This document shows positions 44,368 through 53,393 of a DNA stretch of 64,000 nucleotides, piece by piece; within the stretch, counting starts at the first letter, position 1; each line of letters begins with the position of its first letter. Source of the DNA: Pantoea alhagi (lineage in GTDB: Bacteria > Pseudomonadota > Gammaproteobacteria > Enterobacterales > Enterobacteriaceae); assembly GCF_002101395.1 (NCBI RefSeq), contig NZ_CP019707.1, forward strand, positions 1 through 64,000, in the 5' to 3' direction. A program made the translations under genes and the position numbers. The notes below the pieces were generated by a model. It did no database searches, had not been told where the DNA came from, and saw nothing but the letters and a program-made list of their open reading frames with translations.

Positions 44368-44598
44368 TTAATGCGTTCTTGTGCCGTTCAGCTCGATATA
44401 AAGTCCGAGCCAGAACCCGGCCTCCGGCTCAAAATTGAATGCCTGCCAGAGCATATTTCCCCCTCTGCTGCGTACGACCAGACGAAAGTGCGTGCCCTGA
44501 TCGTCTTCAATCGTGACGTTGCTGTATGTGCGGGCAACGGCCTCTGCCTGCTCCCGGGTAAAGGGTCCGTTCGGAAGTAATGGTGTGTGACTGGTCAT
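44368..44598 (-). CDS. DUF905 family protein
   Basis: 76 aa. LLPNGPFTREQAEAVARTYS followed by VTIEDDQGTHFRLVVR and FNFEPEAGFWLGLYI is the DUF905 pattern known from F-like leading regions and from chromosomal YkfF/YafX-neighbour genes. Role unknown; it is consistently found between ssb and psiB. ATG 44598 is preceded by GGAGAATACC. Confidence 0.88.
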   Translation of the reverse strand: MTSHTPLLPNGPFTREQAEAVARTYSNVTIEDDQGTHFRLVVRSRGGNMLWQAFNFEPEAGFWLGLYIELNGTRTH

Positions 44599-44654
44599 GG
44601 TATTCTCCGGTAGTGCGCCTGCCCTGCAGCCGCAGGTCAGCGGCGCAGTGTCAT

Positions 44655-45200
44655 TCAGAACGGGATGTCATCGTCAAAATCTGCCGGCGGCTGGTTGCCC
44701 TGCGGCGGTGCCTGGGGGTCAGGCTGCGGCTGTGCCGCACCGCGTCCGCCCCGGCTACCTTTGCCACCTTTGCCACCATTACCTGACGCTGCCGGCGGCT
44801 GCTGAGGCTGGCCGCTGAATTGCTGTCCGGTCTGTGCGCCAGTGCCGCCGCCGCGCCCGCCCAGCATCTGCATGGTGCCGCCGACGTTGACCACCACTTC
44901 CGTGGTGTGGCGCTCCTGCCCACTCTGGTCCTGCCATTTCCGTGTCTGCAGCGCGCCCTCGATGTACACCTGAGCGCCTTTACGCAGAAACTCACCGGCC
45001 ACTTCAGCCAGCTTTCCGAACAGCACCACGCGATGCCATTCCGTTTTTTCTCTGGTTTCCCCGGTCTGCTTGTCGCGCCAGGATTCAGAGGTGGCCAGCG
45101 TGATGTTCGCGACCGCACCGCCGTTCGGCATGTAGCGCACCTCGGGGTCCTGCCCCAGATTGCCGACCAGAATGACCTTGTTGACGCCCCGTGAAGCCAT
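44655..45200 (-). CDS. ssb: Single-stranded DNA-binding protein, plasmid type
   Basis: 181 aa from ATG 45200 (GAGGAGAAATGTT upstream; a longer frame to 45239 has no RBS). N-terminal OB fold: MASRGVNKVILVGNLGQDPE, EVRYMPNGGAVANITLATSE and the WRDKQTGEKTEW-like strand. A Gly/Gln/Pro-rich linker (GGRGGGTGAQTGQQFSGQPQ) leads to the acidic tip DFDDDIPF, which docks partner proteins. Plasmid SSBs coat the incoming strand and can replace the host protein. First gene of the leftward leading-region operon. Confidence 0.96.
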   Translation of the reverse strand: MASRGVNKVILVGNLGQDPEVRYMPNGGAVANITLATSESWRDKQTGETREKTEWHRVVLFGKLAEVAGEFLRKGAQVYIEGALQTRKWQDQSGQERHTTEVVVNVGGTMQMLGGRGGGTGAQTGQQFSGQPQQPPAASGNGGKGGKGSRGGRGAAQPQPDPQAPPQGNQPPADFDDDIPF

Positions 45201-46214
45201 AACATTTCTCCTCATGCAGTTGGTTTTTAACCACGTCACCCGTTGAGTTTCGGGAGCCGCGGTGTTGACGTTTTGTGGAAATCGGCTGGTTTTTTCCTCC
45301 GGTATTCACTTCACCCGTTTGAGATCCTTCGCCGCGAGGGCGTAAACCAGCGCGGGTGACGGCAGGCGTCCGGGGCGACGGGGAAATTTATTTCTGGTCT
45401 AACGAAGTGGCCGGAAAAAAATTTTCACGGCGTTCATTTCACCCTGGACGACCACGGCGCCTGTGCTTGTCTCAGCCCCGGCGAAAGGACTTAAACCGGT
45501 GAACGGCGTAGGAAAAGCACAGCACGATGCAGCAGCAACGGCGGCTGAGCGGCAGCGAAACGGCGTTGCGCCTCAGAGCGACGGCGGACTCTGGCCGTCG
45601 CGGTTCGCGCCAGCCCTGGGGCTGGCTGCAGCCCCTGCTTTGCCCTGCCGTGTCTGTGTTTTGGTCTGTGTTTTTTCTGCGGTTTTGGCCGGCTGCTGTT
45701 CAGCCGTCACCGTGCCGGCGCACGCGCCGCGGATGCAGGCAGACGGAAATGAGAAAAGCGGGGTGACAGAGTTTCAGAACAAATTCCTTATGCGACAGCT
45801 CCCTGAAAACGAACAGTGATCATACACAACGGGTTTCGCTTAAAAACCCTGCGCCGGCGTTTTCAGAGGAGTGCCAGCACGCTTTCTGCTTTCGGCCCTC
45901 AGACCCCAGCCGACAGGCCCGGAACGCGTCCCCGGCGGTCCGGCGAAGCTTACCGGCTCTGCCGGTTAGCTGAGTAGGGCTGACGACCCGACAGGGGAGC
46001 CGGAGGGGGCCCTTATCCACATCTACGCTGCACATCCGGCGCATAAAGCTGTGGATAAACAGCTGCAGCCCCTGCCCGCTGACGCCTGAAAAGCACTGGT
46101 CAATAAATAACCTGCCGTTTCGCTGTAAAACTTTATAAATCAATGATCTTCTTTTTTTGCCATGCAGGTGTGATTCACTGTGTCTTGCACAGCCCTGAAA
46201 GCCAGTTAATACTA
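45201..46214. other. Leading-region spacer between ssb and umuD
   Basis: About 1 kb with no gene that I trust. GC-rich, with many inverted repeats; in F-like plasmids this interval holds single-stranded promoters or ssi sites. A 118-aa plus-strand frame (45463-45819) has amino-acid composition typical of a fortuitous frame in GC-rich DNA. Two DnaA boxes lie at 46013-46021 and 46050-46058. Confidence 0.4.
46013..46058. promoter_or_regulatory. Pair of divergent consensus DnaA boxes
   Basis: TTATCCACA at 46013-46021 and its exact complement TGTGGATAA at 46050-46058, 28 bp apart. Their function is unknown: a single-strand initiation or regulatory site, or coincidence. Confidence 0.5.
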
Positions 46215-46230
46215 CTGTAAATACATACAG
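46215..46230 (+). promoter_or_regulatory. LexA box of the umuDC operon
   Basis: CTGTAAATACATACAG fits CTG-N10-CAG with an AT-rich centre, 23 bp upstream of the umuD ATG. It should place umuDC under SOS control. Confidence 0.85.
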
Positions 46231-46252
46231 CGCTTTAACAGGGACTTTTGCT

Positions 46253-46694
46253 ATGTTTAACGCCTTTGAGTTGATGCACCCGGCGGACAATCCGCCGCCC
46301 AGCTTCAGGCCTCTTTTCCTGGAACGTGTACCCTGCGGGTTTCCCTCTCCCTGCCAGGACTATGCGGAACAGGAGCTCGATCTGAACGAATATCTTATAG
46401 CCCACCGGGCAAGCACCTTCTTCCCGCGCGCGCAGGGCAACAGCATGCAGGACATCGGCCTTTATGACGGCGACCTGCTTATTGTCAGATCGTTCCCTCA
46501 GACCAGAGCACGGCGACATTGTCATCGCGGAGCTTTACGGCGAATTCATGGTAAAGCGGCTGCTGCTTTCCCCGAAGGGTCCCGTACTCCAGCCCATGAA
46601 CCCCGCCTACCCCGTTATCATTCCTGATCCGGATACGCTGGAAATTTTCGGCGTCGTTGTGCATTTCGTTCATACCGCGCGCAGGAGAAACTGA
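46253..46694 (+). pseudogene. umuD: UmuD, SOS mutagenesis protease-like subunit, one frameshift
   Basis: About 147 aa if one base is removed. The first frame (46253-46493) gives MFNAFELMHPADNPPP, the self-cleavage site VPCGFPSP (Cys-Gly) and the catalytic Ser in AQGNSMQDIG. At LLIV the frame shifts (an extra A near 46487-46488) to DRSLRPEHGDIVIAELYGEF, which contains the catalytic Lys (MVKRLLL) and runs to the normal end at 46694. Cleaved UmuD' joins UmuC in the error-prone polymerase V. The operon has a LexA box. Because umuC is also interrupted, loss of umuD function is plausible, though the frameshift could be a base-call error. Confidence 0.85.
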
Positions 46695-46695
46695 C

Positions 46696-46920
46696 ATGTT
46701 CGGGTTAATTGACGTGAACAGCTTTTACGCCAGTGCAGAGAAGGTCTTCCGGCCTGACCTGAAAAATGCACCAGTGGCCATCCTGTCGAATAATGACGGC
46801 TGCGTGATTGCCCGCAGCAGGGAAGCGAAGAAGTATGTGAAAATGGGCGAGCCGTGGTTTAAAATAAAAAACCAGCAATTCCCCGAGAAAATACATTTTT
46901 TTTCAAGCAATTATGCACTT
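46696..46920 (+). pseudogene. umuC: UmuC 5' part, interrupted
   Basis: Starts at ATG 46696, 1 nt after the umuD stop. Encodes 75 residues of the Y-family polymerase N-terminus: MFGLIDVNSFYASAEKVFRP with the first catalytic Asp (D6), ILSNNDGCVIARSREAKKY, and then HFFSSNYAL where homology ends. The remainder (58745-59782) resumes at MSTRV; the natural junction YAL-YAD-MSTRV shows that about three codons are replaced by element DNA. The polymerase is therefore inactive while the element is in place. Confidence 0.92.
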
Positions 46921-46945
46921 TAGTAAGTTAAGTGGAATGCAACAT
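46921..46945 (+). repeat. Left terminal inverted repeat of the umuC element
   Basis: GTTAAGTGGAATGCAA (core GTGGAAT at 46932-46938) begins just past the last umuC-matching base. It pairs with the right-end repeat at 58715-58744. Confidence 0.65.
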
Positions 46946-46994
46946 CAGGCTGTATAAACTTTGAACAGTAATTTTGACTTCAAAGGTGAAAGCA

Positions 46995-47993
46995 ATGATC
47001 ACCAGTCCACTGTGCACAAACGCCATTTTGTTATCTGAACGCTGGCTGAAAGTTCTGTCTGACCTCGGCAGGTCAAGGGCGACAGTTGATGCTTATTGCG
47101 CCGCGCTTTCCCACTATTTTTTCTTCTGCGCTCTGCGCGAATTAGCACCCGAAAACGCGATCTTTGAAGATATCGCTGCTTACATACGTCCTCAGCTACC
47201 CGGCATGACTCAGCCGGTGGCAAGCGCAACCCTGCAGCTTCGCCTTTCCGCTATACGACTGTGGTTTGACTATCTGATTTACATGGATGTCATCAGCCTG
47301 AATCCTTTGCCACGGTCCGGCTCACCCGGCATGCCTTCAGCTGGCCGCGGGCTGGTTCAGCGAATCACGCGACTGTCAGATATTCCCGACGACAGCAAGT
47401 GGTATGGTCTCCTCAATTATGTCTCGACTTGCTCACTACGCGATCGGCTGATGCTTGCGCTTGCCTATTACGGTGCCCTCAGGCGGACAGAAGTGACAGC
47501 AATAGCCGTTGAGGATATCGACCCTGCCCACAGACTTATCCGTATCCGCGCAGAGAACACCAAAAGTAAGCGCGAAAGAATAGTCTGTTATGGACCGGCA
47601 ATTACGCCAGTGCTGACAGCACACCTCAGGCATCTTCGCGAGCAGGGCTTTACCGGCGGGGCATTGTTTCGTTCAGTTTCAGACAGGAACCCGGGTTCTC
47701 CGCTCTCTTACTGGAGCTGGAGTAAAACAGTACGCGAATGGGCTGATAAGGCTGATTTGACAGGCCTGTCTACACACACTTTTCGTCACCTTCGTCTGAC
47801 ACATCTTGCCCGGGCAGGATGGAAGCTGCATGAAATAGCAACCTATGCAGGCCATCGCGACCTTCGCACTACGCAAATCTATATCCATCTTTCCGGATCC
47901 GATCTGGCAGCCAGAATGGCACTTACTGTCGAGGATACGGACCGGAAAATAGCATCTATCATGTTCAGCCCGGAGAAGGATTATGAAAGATAA
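46995..47993 (+). CDS. Tyrosine recombinase 1 (TnpA-like) of the umuC element
   Basis: 332 aa from ATG 46995 (AGGTGAAAGC upstream). The SAM-like N-terminal domain includes LSDLGRSRATVDAYCAALSH. The catalytic domain has Arg in YGALRRTEV, HxxR in STHTFRHLRLTH, His in YAGHRDLRTTQ and the nucleophile Tyr in TTQIYIHLSG. The length matches TnpA of Tn554-like systems and XerC-type recombinases. It overlaps the next recombinase by 11 nt, so the two are translationally coupled. It presumably cuts the GTGGAAT-containing ends. Intact. Confidence 0.88.
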   Translation: MITSPLCTNAILLSERWLKVLSDLGRSRATVDAYCAALSHYFFFCALRELAPENAIFEDIAAYIRPQLPGMTQPVASATLQLRLSAIRLWFDYLIYMDVISLNPLPRSGSPGMPSAGRGLVQRITRLSDIPDDSKWYGLLNYVSTCSLRDRLMLALAYYGALRRTEVTAIAVEDIDPAHRLIRIRAENTKSKRERIVCYGPAITPVLTAHLRHLREQGFTGGALFRSVSDRNPGSPLSYWSWSKTVREWADKADLTGLSTHTFRHLRLTHLARAGWKLHEIATYAGHRDLRTTQIYIHLSGSDLAARMALTVEDTDRKIASIMFSPEKDYER

Positions 47994-50109
47994 GCGAGAA
48001 AACGAATTCGTATATACCTCTTTCTGCCGTGAAGCTTATGACCTGCACAATGGATTCACAATTGAGGAGGCTGAAGCGCTCAGTACAAGTCATAAACGAT
48101 CCCGCCACTACAGCAGGTGTGGCCCCCTTTCATCTTTAATCACTCCACTGATGGATATCGCCAGGAATAGCGGGACCGGCCACAGACTGACCCGCCTGGT
48201 TATAATGGCGATGCTGGCTGAAATGGCTGATGCCGGACAGCCCTGCTGGCAATGGAAGGAGGACCGGTGGATTTCCCTGTTTGGGAGGTGTCGTTCCGGA
48301 AAACCCTTACTGATGGCTTTTGCCTGTCATCTCGGACCCTTTACTTCTCCCCTGCACCTTCCTAATGAAGGGACATTTTCACTTTATGCAAGCTCCATTT
48401 ATGGCAGCACTGTGTTCAGTCACCAGCTTGACCTTCTGACCGAAACGCTGATTTCACTTGGCTATGCGCAGCAGAACCAGCGTAATGCAGTTTCCTCTCC
48501 CCTGGGGCTATTGATGCTGCTCAATCATAACCCTCGCCTGGAAGATATGACCACCGAGCTTCTCTGGCAGGCTCAGCAATACAACGATGAACAGGTCTCA
48601 AGGCATATTGGTAAAATTTCCCATGGGCTGGCAGCCTTAGGAATTATCAGCAGCCCGGTTCGCATGCGTAACTATACGGAATGGCATGAGAAGCCTGTCG
48701 ATAATATCAGTCCGGAATGGGCAATGTGGTGCCGGCGCTGGCGCGAAACTTCGGTGCTTCGCCCCAGATCCCGCGAAAGTCAGTACAGCTTTATTCTCCG
48801 CTGTGGTCTTTGGCTTGCACAGGAGCATCCTGACGTACAAACGCCGGCTGACTGGTCAGTTGAGGTATGCGCCAGTTTTATCGCTGCAGCAGGAAGGATG
48901 AAAGTAGATGAGCTGGCACTGGGTACGAACCGCGGGCAACGGCGCTCCAGACGTTCAGGGGAGCCTATGAAGCCGCAGTCGCGCTCGCATTTTATCTACT
49001 CGTTGCGGCGGTTCATGACTGATTTTGAAAACTGGGGATGGGGGCGACTTAAATTCAGCCCTGCCCGTCATCTTTCTACGCCCAATACCCCGCTGTTTCG
49101 AAATGGTGTAAATCCCCGCGTGATTGATGATCCGGTCTGGCTCAAACTTATCTGGGCCAGCCTTAATCTGCGCCGTGAGGACCTTCTCAGCGAAATCCAT
49201 TATCCACTGTCCATGATTCAGGCAATGGCCGTTATCTGGACGTACGCAGGCTTACGGCAGAACGAACTTCTGCGGCTGACCATCGAATGCGTTACTCCGC
49301 AGTCTGACGACATAATCAGAGAAGACGGTAGCACTGTGCCAGCCGGAACGCTGTGTTACCTGCATGTGCCTGCAGGAAAAACGTCTAAAGCCTTCGTTAA
49401 ACCGGTTTCCGTGGTAGTAAAAAAATACGTTGATAACTGGTTAAACGAGCGGCCCGGGGATCAGGCAAAACTGAACGATGACCGGACCGGTGAGAAGGTT
49501 CGCTATCTTTTCCAGTACCGCGGCAAGCTGGCAGGCAGATATATGATTAACCGAACCGTTATCCCCATTTTGTGTGCGAGAGCAGGCTTACCCCTTGAAG
49601 ACAGCGGTGGCCCAATAACCAGCCACCGGGGGCGGGCATCTGCCGTTACAGCGCTGGCAAGCGTGCCGCAAGACATGTCGCTTTACGAACTCATGCAGTG
49701 GGCTGGACACTCTACCCCTCAGTCAACCATGCATTACCTTCGCATACGGCCCACGCAGCTGGCGGCATCGTTTGTTAAAGCTGATCGGGTAACTCATATG
49801 ATAAGCGTGCTGATTGACCATGATCCTGAGGCCGTCACACTCACTGGACCGGCCACCTATTATGATCTTGGCGACTCCCGGTGCATGAATCCGTTCTGGA
49901 GCACTTGTCCCCACAGAATGGCTTGCATAGGTTGTGATTTTAACCTGCTGAAAGACAGTGCCCATGGGCTAATACTGGAGAGCAGAACATCGATCAAGCG
50001 TTATCTTGAAGAAGTTCCTCTTACACCAGATGAAAAAGCTATTGTGGAGCAAGATGCTGAAAAAATCGAACATGCACTAATTAAATTAAAAGAGAAATCA
50101 TCAGGGTGA
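47983..50109 (+). CDS. Tyrosine recombinase 2, large (TnpB-like) of the umuC element
   Basis: 708 aa, much longer than XerC, as in TnpB of Tn554-like or recombinase-trio elements. The long N-terminal region (about 400 residues, for example LTRLVIMAMLAEMADAGQPC) precedes a C-terminal recombinase domain: Arg in YAGLRQNELLRLT, the ITSHRGRASAVTAL HxxR-like motif, His in MQWAGHSTPQSTMHY and the Tyr in TMHYLRIRP. A Cys/His-rich tail (CPHRMACIGCDF) may bind metal. It probably acts together with recombinase 1. Intact. Confidence 0.86.
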   Translation: MKDKRENEFVYTSFCREAYDLHNGFTIEEAEALSTSHKRSRHYSRCGPLSSLITPLMDIARNSGTGHRLTRLVIMAMLAEMADAGQPCWQWKEDRWISLFGRCRSGKPLLMAFACHLGPFTSPLHLPNEGTFSLYASSIYGSTVFSHQLDLLTETLISLGYAQQNQRNAVSSPLGLLMLLNHNPRLEDMTTELLWQAQQYNDEQVSRHIGKISHGLAALGIISSPVRMRNYTEWHEKPVDNISPEWAMWCRRWRETSVLRPRSRESQYSFILRCGLWLAQEHPDVQTPADWSVEVCASFIAAAGRMKVDELALGTNRGQRRSRRSGEPMKPQSRSHFIYSLRRFMTDFENWGWGRLKFSPARHLSTPNTPLFRNGVNPRVIDDPVWLKLIWASLNLRREDLLSEIHYPLSMIQAMAVIWTYAGLRQNELLRLTIECVTPQSDDIIREDGSTVPAGTLCYLHVPAGKTSKAFVKPVSVVVKKYVDNWLNERPGDQAKLNDDRTGEKVRYLFQYRGKLAGRYMINRTVIPILCARAGLPLEDSGGPITSHRGRASAVTALASVPQDMSLYELMQWAGHSTPQSTMHYLRIRPTQLAASFVKADRVTHMISVLIDHDPEAVTLTGPATYYDLGDSRCMNPFWSTCPHRMACIGCDFNLLKDSAHGLILESRTSIKRYLEEVPLTPDEKAIVEQDAEKIEHALIKLKEKSSG

Positions 50110-50121
50110 AACGGACTGCAA

Positions 50122-50453
50122 TATGAATCGCCGCGGGGTTTACGTCTCAGTTGCACATTCTGATTTTAATCAGAATCCTGCTTTTGAATTTCTGGCGCTT
50201 GATTTCTGGCACCAGGCGGTTCAGTCGGCAAACATGATAGCCGTAAAGCCTGCAAAGCTTAAGCAAGCTGGGGAAAGCTGATCAAAGATGGGTATCAGAG
50301 AATAACGGTCGGTAGCAGCATTGATGTAAAAAATCACCTGGGGTTCCTGAGGTCCACTGAGTCCATCTTTATTGCGGCTCTAACAGGCTTACTTAAAGAC
50401 CAGCATCAATATTTTAGCGGAAGGGTTGCAGGTGCATTCAATGTCTTTGATTA
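50122..50453 (+). pseudogene. Third ORF of the recombinase operon (TnpC-like), frameshifted
   Basis: From ATG 50122 the frame reads MNRRGVYVSVAHSDFNQNPA to about 50273 and then stops at KLKQAGES. The next frame continues WGKLIKDGYQRITVGSSIDV and ends GAFNVFD at 50453. One missing base near 50272 would give a ~110-aa protein, the size of the small third protein (TnpC) of Tn554-type elements. It follows recombinase 2 by 12 nt. Similarity to TnpC is inferred from position and size. If real, the loss could impair mobility. Confidence 0.5.
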
Positions 50454-50962
50454 AAACCATCTAACTGATTTTTCCTGAGGCCTGAAAAATGAAGTATAAA
50501 AAGACCCTCTCTAGAACATGACAAAAATGTAATGAATTTAAGATTTAAACCGTGATAACTTCTTAGTTAATGAGTAACAATAGCCAGGCTGGACGACGCT
50601 GTCTTGTCCTCGCAGCGAGGAGGCGTAGTAAAACGCAGCCAGATAAATCAAGCAGGTTAAAAATGGCTTACCCAGCAACTATCGCTTTTATAAAAACATC
50701 AACTATGCAGTCGGTTGTTTCCTTGTGCTTTTTTAATGAAATCCATGAAAACCAGTACATTTTCCACTGGTACCCTTGCTAGATGTCTTATTGATGCAAG
50801 GCATTTAAAATAAATGCAGTACTGCAAGTGACTCAGCAAAGCGCAATAGCCTGCTCTGTTGTGAGAAAGTATTAAATGCGCCTGAAACAACTTAAAATCA
50901 GACAGACCCTGGCGGTAGTTATTACAGGCAACTCATTATCTTTTATTTTTACGGAGTAAAAT
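50454..50962. other. Spacer between recombinase operon and cargo
   Basis: About 510 bases, AT-rich, no gene supported. The promoter for the PilZ/HD-GYP gene should lie within, reading rightward; TATTTTTACGGAGTAAAAT at 50944-50962 supplies its ribosome-binding site. Confidence 0.35.
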
Positions 50963-52681
50963 ATGGCTCATTATGCATCGCCTACCATTACTTTAATTCG
51001 TTCGCTGCAAAAGCATGCGCATGTATTGTCATTATATACTAAAGATATGCCTTACACTTTAAAGGCGGATATAATCGATCTCAGTTTTGATACCGGACGC
51101 ATGATTGTAGAAGTTGAGTATACCGGAACGAATATCGAACACTACCTGGCTGATGGCGGGCTGAATTTTGATATTGAGACACTGAAAGATTCCCCTGTGA
51201 CTGGGCGGGAAACTTGTAGTTTCAGTAATATTCCTGCGAAGCTGTACAAAACAGATAGTATGATGTATCAACTGGAGTTTCAACTCCCGGAAAATATTTT
51301 TTCTAATGTAAATAACGAATTGGCCCGTATTCCTTTTGTGCTTGGCATGCAAACCCGGGCAAGAATCGAAGTCTTTCAGCACGAACTTAACGTCCCGGGT
51401 AAACTGCGTGAGTTGTCGGTTGAAGGATGCACGATCGAGGTTGATCTGGTTGAAAGCGTTGCGTTCAATGCCGGTCAGGAAATTCCAGGGATTACACTGG
51501 AATTTCCCAACGGAGACTCATTTTTCACTGAAGGGAAAGTCCAGCATATACGCCCTTTCGGTAACCAGGGTTTTGCAGTGGTAAATCTTCAGTTTATTAA
51601 CTTAACATCATCCAAAACTCACGCGCTTTTCCATTACGTTAATGAAGCACAAAGAGAAGCCTCTTACCGTTTAGGAATACGGAATAGTATGACTCACCCG
51701 TCTGCTTTATTTATTCCTGGTCTCAATGAGAAGAGAATTTTACAGCGGGAGGCTCGGGAGAAAGAGAAGCATGCTCGTCAGATTCCCATGGAACGCGATA
51801 TTATGAAGGTGGCACATCAACTCCAAATTGGACTGATGTACATGAAATCGCGCCGCCAGTTTCCGGTTGATATTTTTTATGACTGTGTCGATACCCTGCT
51901 CTGTCTAATAGAGCAAGACAGAAAAACGTTTCTTTATATTCTTTCCCTGTTGCGGGATAAACCTGAATGGGTCAGACATGCTGTACAGGTTGCGGGAAAA
52001 CTGGCGGATATGTTGCTGCTTCGCCATTCTCCCGCTTCAGAAGTACGTGAAGCCGTGCTGGGCGCTCTGTTACATACAATGGGTAAACCCTTATTGGTCA
52101 GTTCCAGTCTGCCATCGCTTAAAATAAATATGAGTCCAGCTCATAAAGCGATTCTCAGAGGCCATGTGGCAGAACTGTTCAAGGTATTGCGTGAATCAGA
52201 CTGGGAACCGAGCCCTGTCTGCCTTGATGTGATTGAAAACGCCAACGAGCGTCTGGATGGTACTGGCTATCCCGCAGGTAAGCAGGGCAAACAACTGTCC
52301 GGGCTAGTGCAGCTGTTTTCGGTGATTAAAGCTATCAATAAACTACAGCATACGCGTAACGGTATGCAGGCCCGTGCGCCACTGGATGCCTACCGTCAGA
52401 TTAATGATACCGGTAAAGCCTATAACAAAGCCGCACTTATTGAATATATCCAGTTATACAGCTCGAACCCAATAGGCAGTCTGGCAAAATACACGGGGGG
52501 CTTCCTTGCCTGGATTATGGATATCGACGACAGAGGAATGCCTGCTAAAGTGCAGGTTGTTAAAGACTTGCGCTTCCCTTGCTCCAACATCAGCAGTATT
52601 ATTTCTCACAGTGATTTAATGCAGATAGGTAAAATGGAAAAGATTATTAATCCTGCTGATTACGAATTTATGTCAATGTAA
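50963..52681 (+). CDS. PilZ-domain protein with degenerate HD-GYP domain
   Basis: 572 aa. The N-terminal half has a PilZ-N-like region followed by a PilZ-type beta barrel (about residues 130-240): RARIEVFQHELN, then LRELSVEGCTIEVDL, which keeps the SxxG of the c-di-GMP-binding D/NxSxxG motif. The C-terminal half follows HD-GYP topology, but the motif residues are altered: HTMGK (about 373) instead of HDIGK, ANERLDGTGYP instead of HHERLDGSGYP. Metal-binding residues are therefore missing and phosphodiesterase activity is unlikely, though the GYP loop is kept. It probably acts as a c-di-GMP receptor or a regulator of the adjacent GGDEF-EAL protein. GGAGTAAAAT precedes the ATG. Confidence 0.75.
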   Translation: MAHYASPTITLIRSLQKHAHVLSLYTKDMPYTLKADIIDLSFDTGRMIVEVEYTGTNIEHYLADGGLNFDIETLKDSPVTGRETCSFSNIPAKLYKTDSMMYQLEFQLPENIFSNVNNELARIPFVLGMQTRARIEVFQHELNVPGKLRELSVEGCTIEVDLVESVAFNAGQEIPGITLEFPNGDSFFTEGKVQHIRPFGNQGFAVVNLQFINLTSSKTHALFHYVNEAQREASYRLGIRNSMTHPSALFIPGLNEKRILQREAREKEKHARQIPMERDIMKVAHQLQIGLMYMKSRRQFPVDIFYDCVDTLLCLIEQDRKTFLYILSLLRDKPEWVRHAVQVAGKLADMLLLRHSPASEVREAVLGALLHTMGKPLLVSSSLPSLKINMSPAHKAILRGHVAELFKVLRESDWEPSPVCLDVIENANERLDGTGYPAGKQGKQLSGLVQLFSVIKAINKLQHTRNGMQARAPLDAYRQINDTGKAYNKAALIEYIQLYSSNPIGSLAKYTGGFLAWIMDIDDRGMPAKVQVVKDLRFPCSNISSIISHSDLMQIGKMEKIINPADYEFMSM

Positions 52682-53393
52682 TAATAACCAATGAAAATCC
52701 AGCTCTTTTAAATGATTATGGCAGCAAATAGTCAACGGTTATCTGATTTATTCTGAAGCTAAGAGCATCCTTTAATCAGTGACCATCCTTACTTTTCCTG
52801 AAACAGGTGAAAGAGCAAATGGCCCGCGCATATGAATATTACAGGCACAGGAGTAAGCCAGCAATGGTAACTACCGGTATTCTGGTGCGGGCCATCAATC
52901 AAAAATTTTATTCAGAGTTAATATGATTTGCGTCCCTAACCTCCAGTGATTTTTCAGCAGAAGCATCGCTTCCCTTCCAGAATTACTGGTTGTTGTTTCT
53001 GTACTACAGTTTAACGTGGGCTGCATAAAACAGGTGATTGGCAGAGTATTGAAAATTCCCCAGATAAAGTCAGCCTTTATCGTATATTTAAATAGCATGC
53101 TGTTATCGTCCAGAACGATGCCGCGACGGTAGCAGGATATACGCTACCGTGTAAAGCGAACCGACGGGGATGTTCAGCAGCGCCTGCATTCTCTCATTTA
53201 TGCTTAACTTTAATCTCTATTTGTCCGGCCATAACGGAACGTTATCGAATTACTGGCGCTCCCGGGTTGATAAATATGTTTCCAGGCAGGTTGGCCAGGC
53301 TTACCTGAGACGTTTCTGAATACGGTTTTACGCCCGTAAAACCAATAACGCTTTACCTGAGTAATAATTATTACATCGGAGAAATTGCAAGAC
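52682..53393. other. Spacer between the two c-di-GMP genes
   Basis: About 710 bases without a supported gene. The segment nearest 53394 includes AT-rich promoter-like sequence and the GGAGA ribosome-binding site of the next gene. Confidence 0.35.

Noticed and set aside
45463..45819. 118-aa plus-strand ORF upstream of umuD
   Set aside because: Low-complexity Ala/Pro/Arg composition of GC-rich DNA, no ribosome-binding site, no recognised domain; the region more likely contains structured non-coding DNA.
45820..46290. 156-aa minus-strand ORF across the DnaA boxes and umuD leader
   Set aside because: Overlaps the umuD promoter and LexA box; no domain; Cys/Arg-rich shadow composition.
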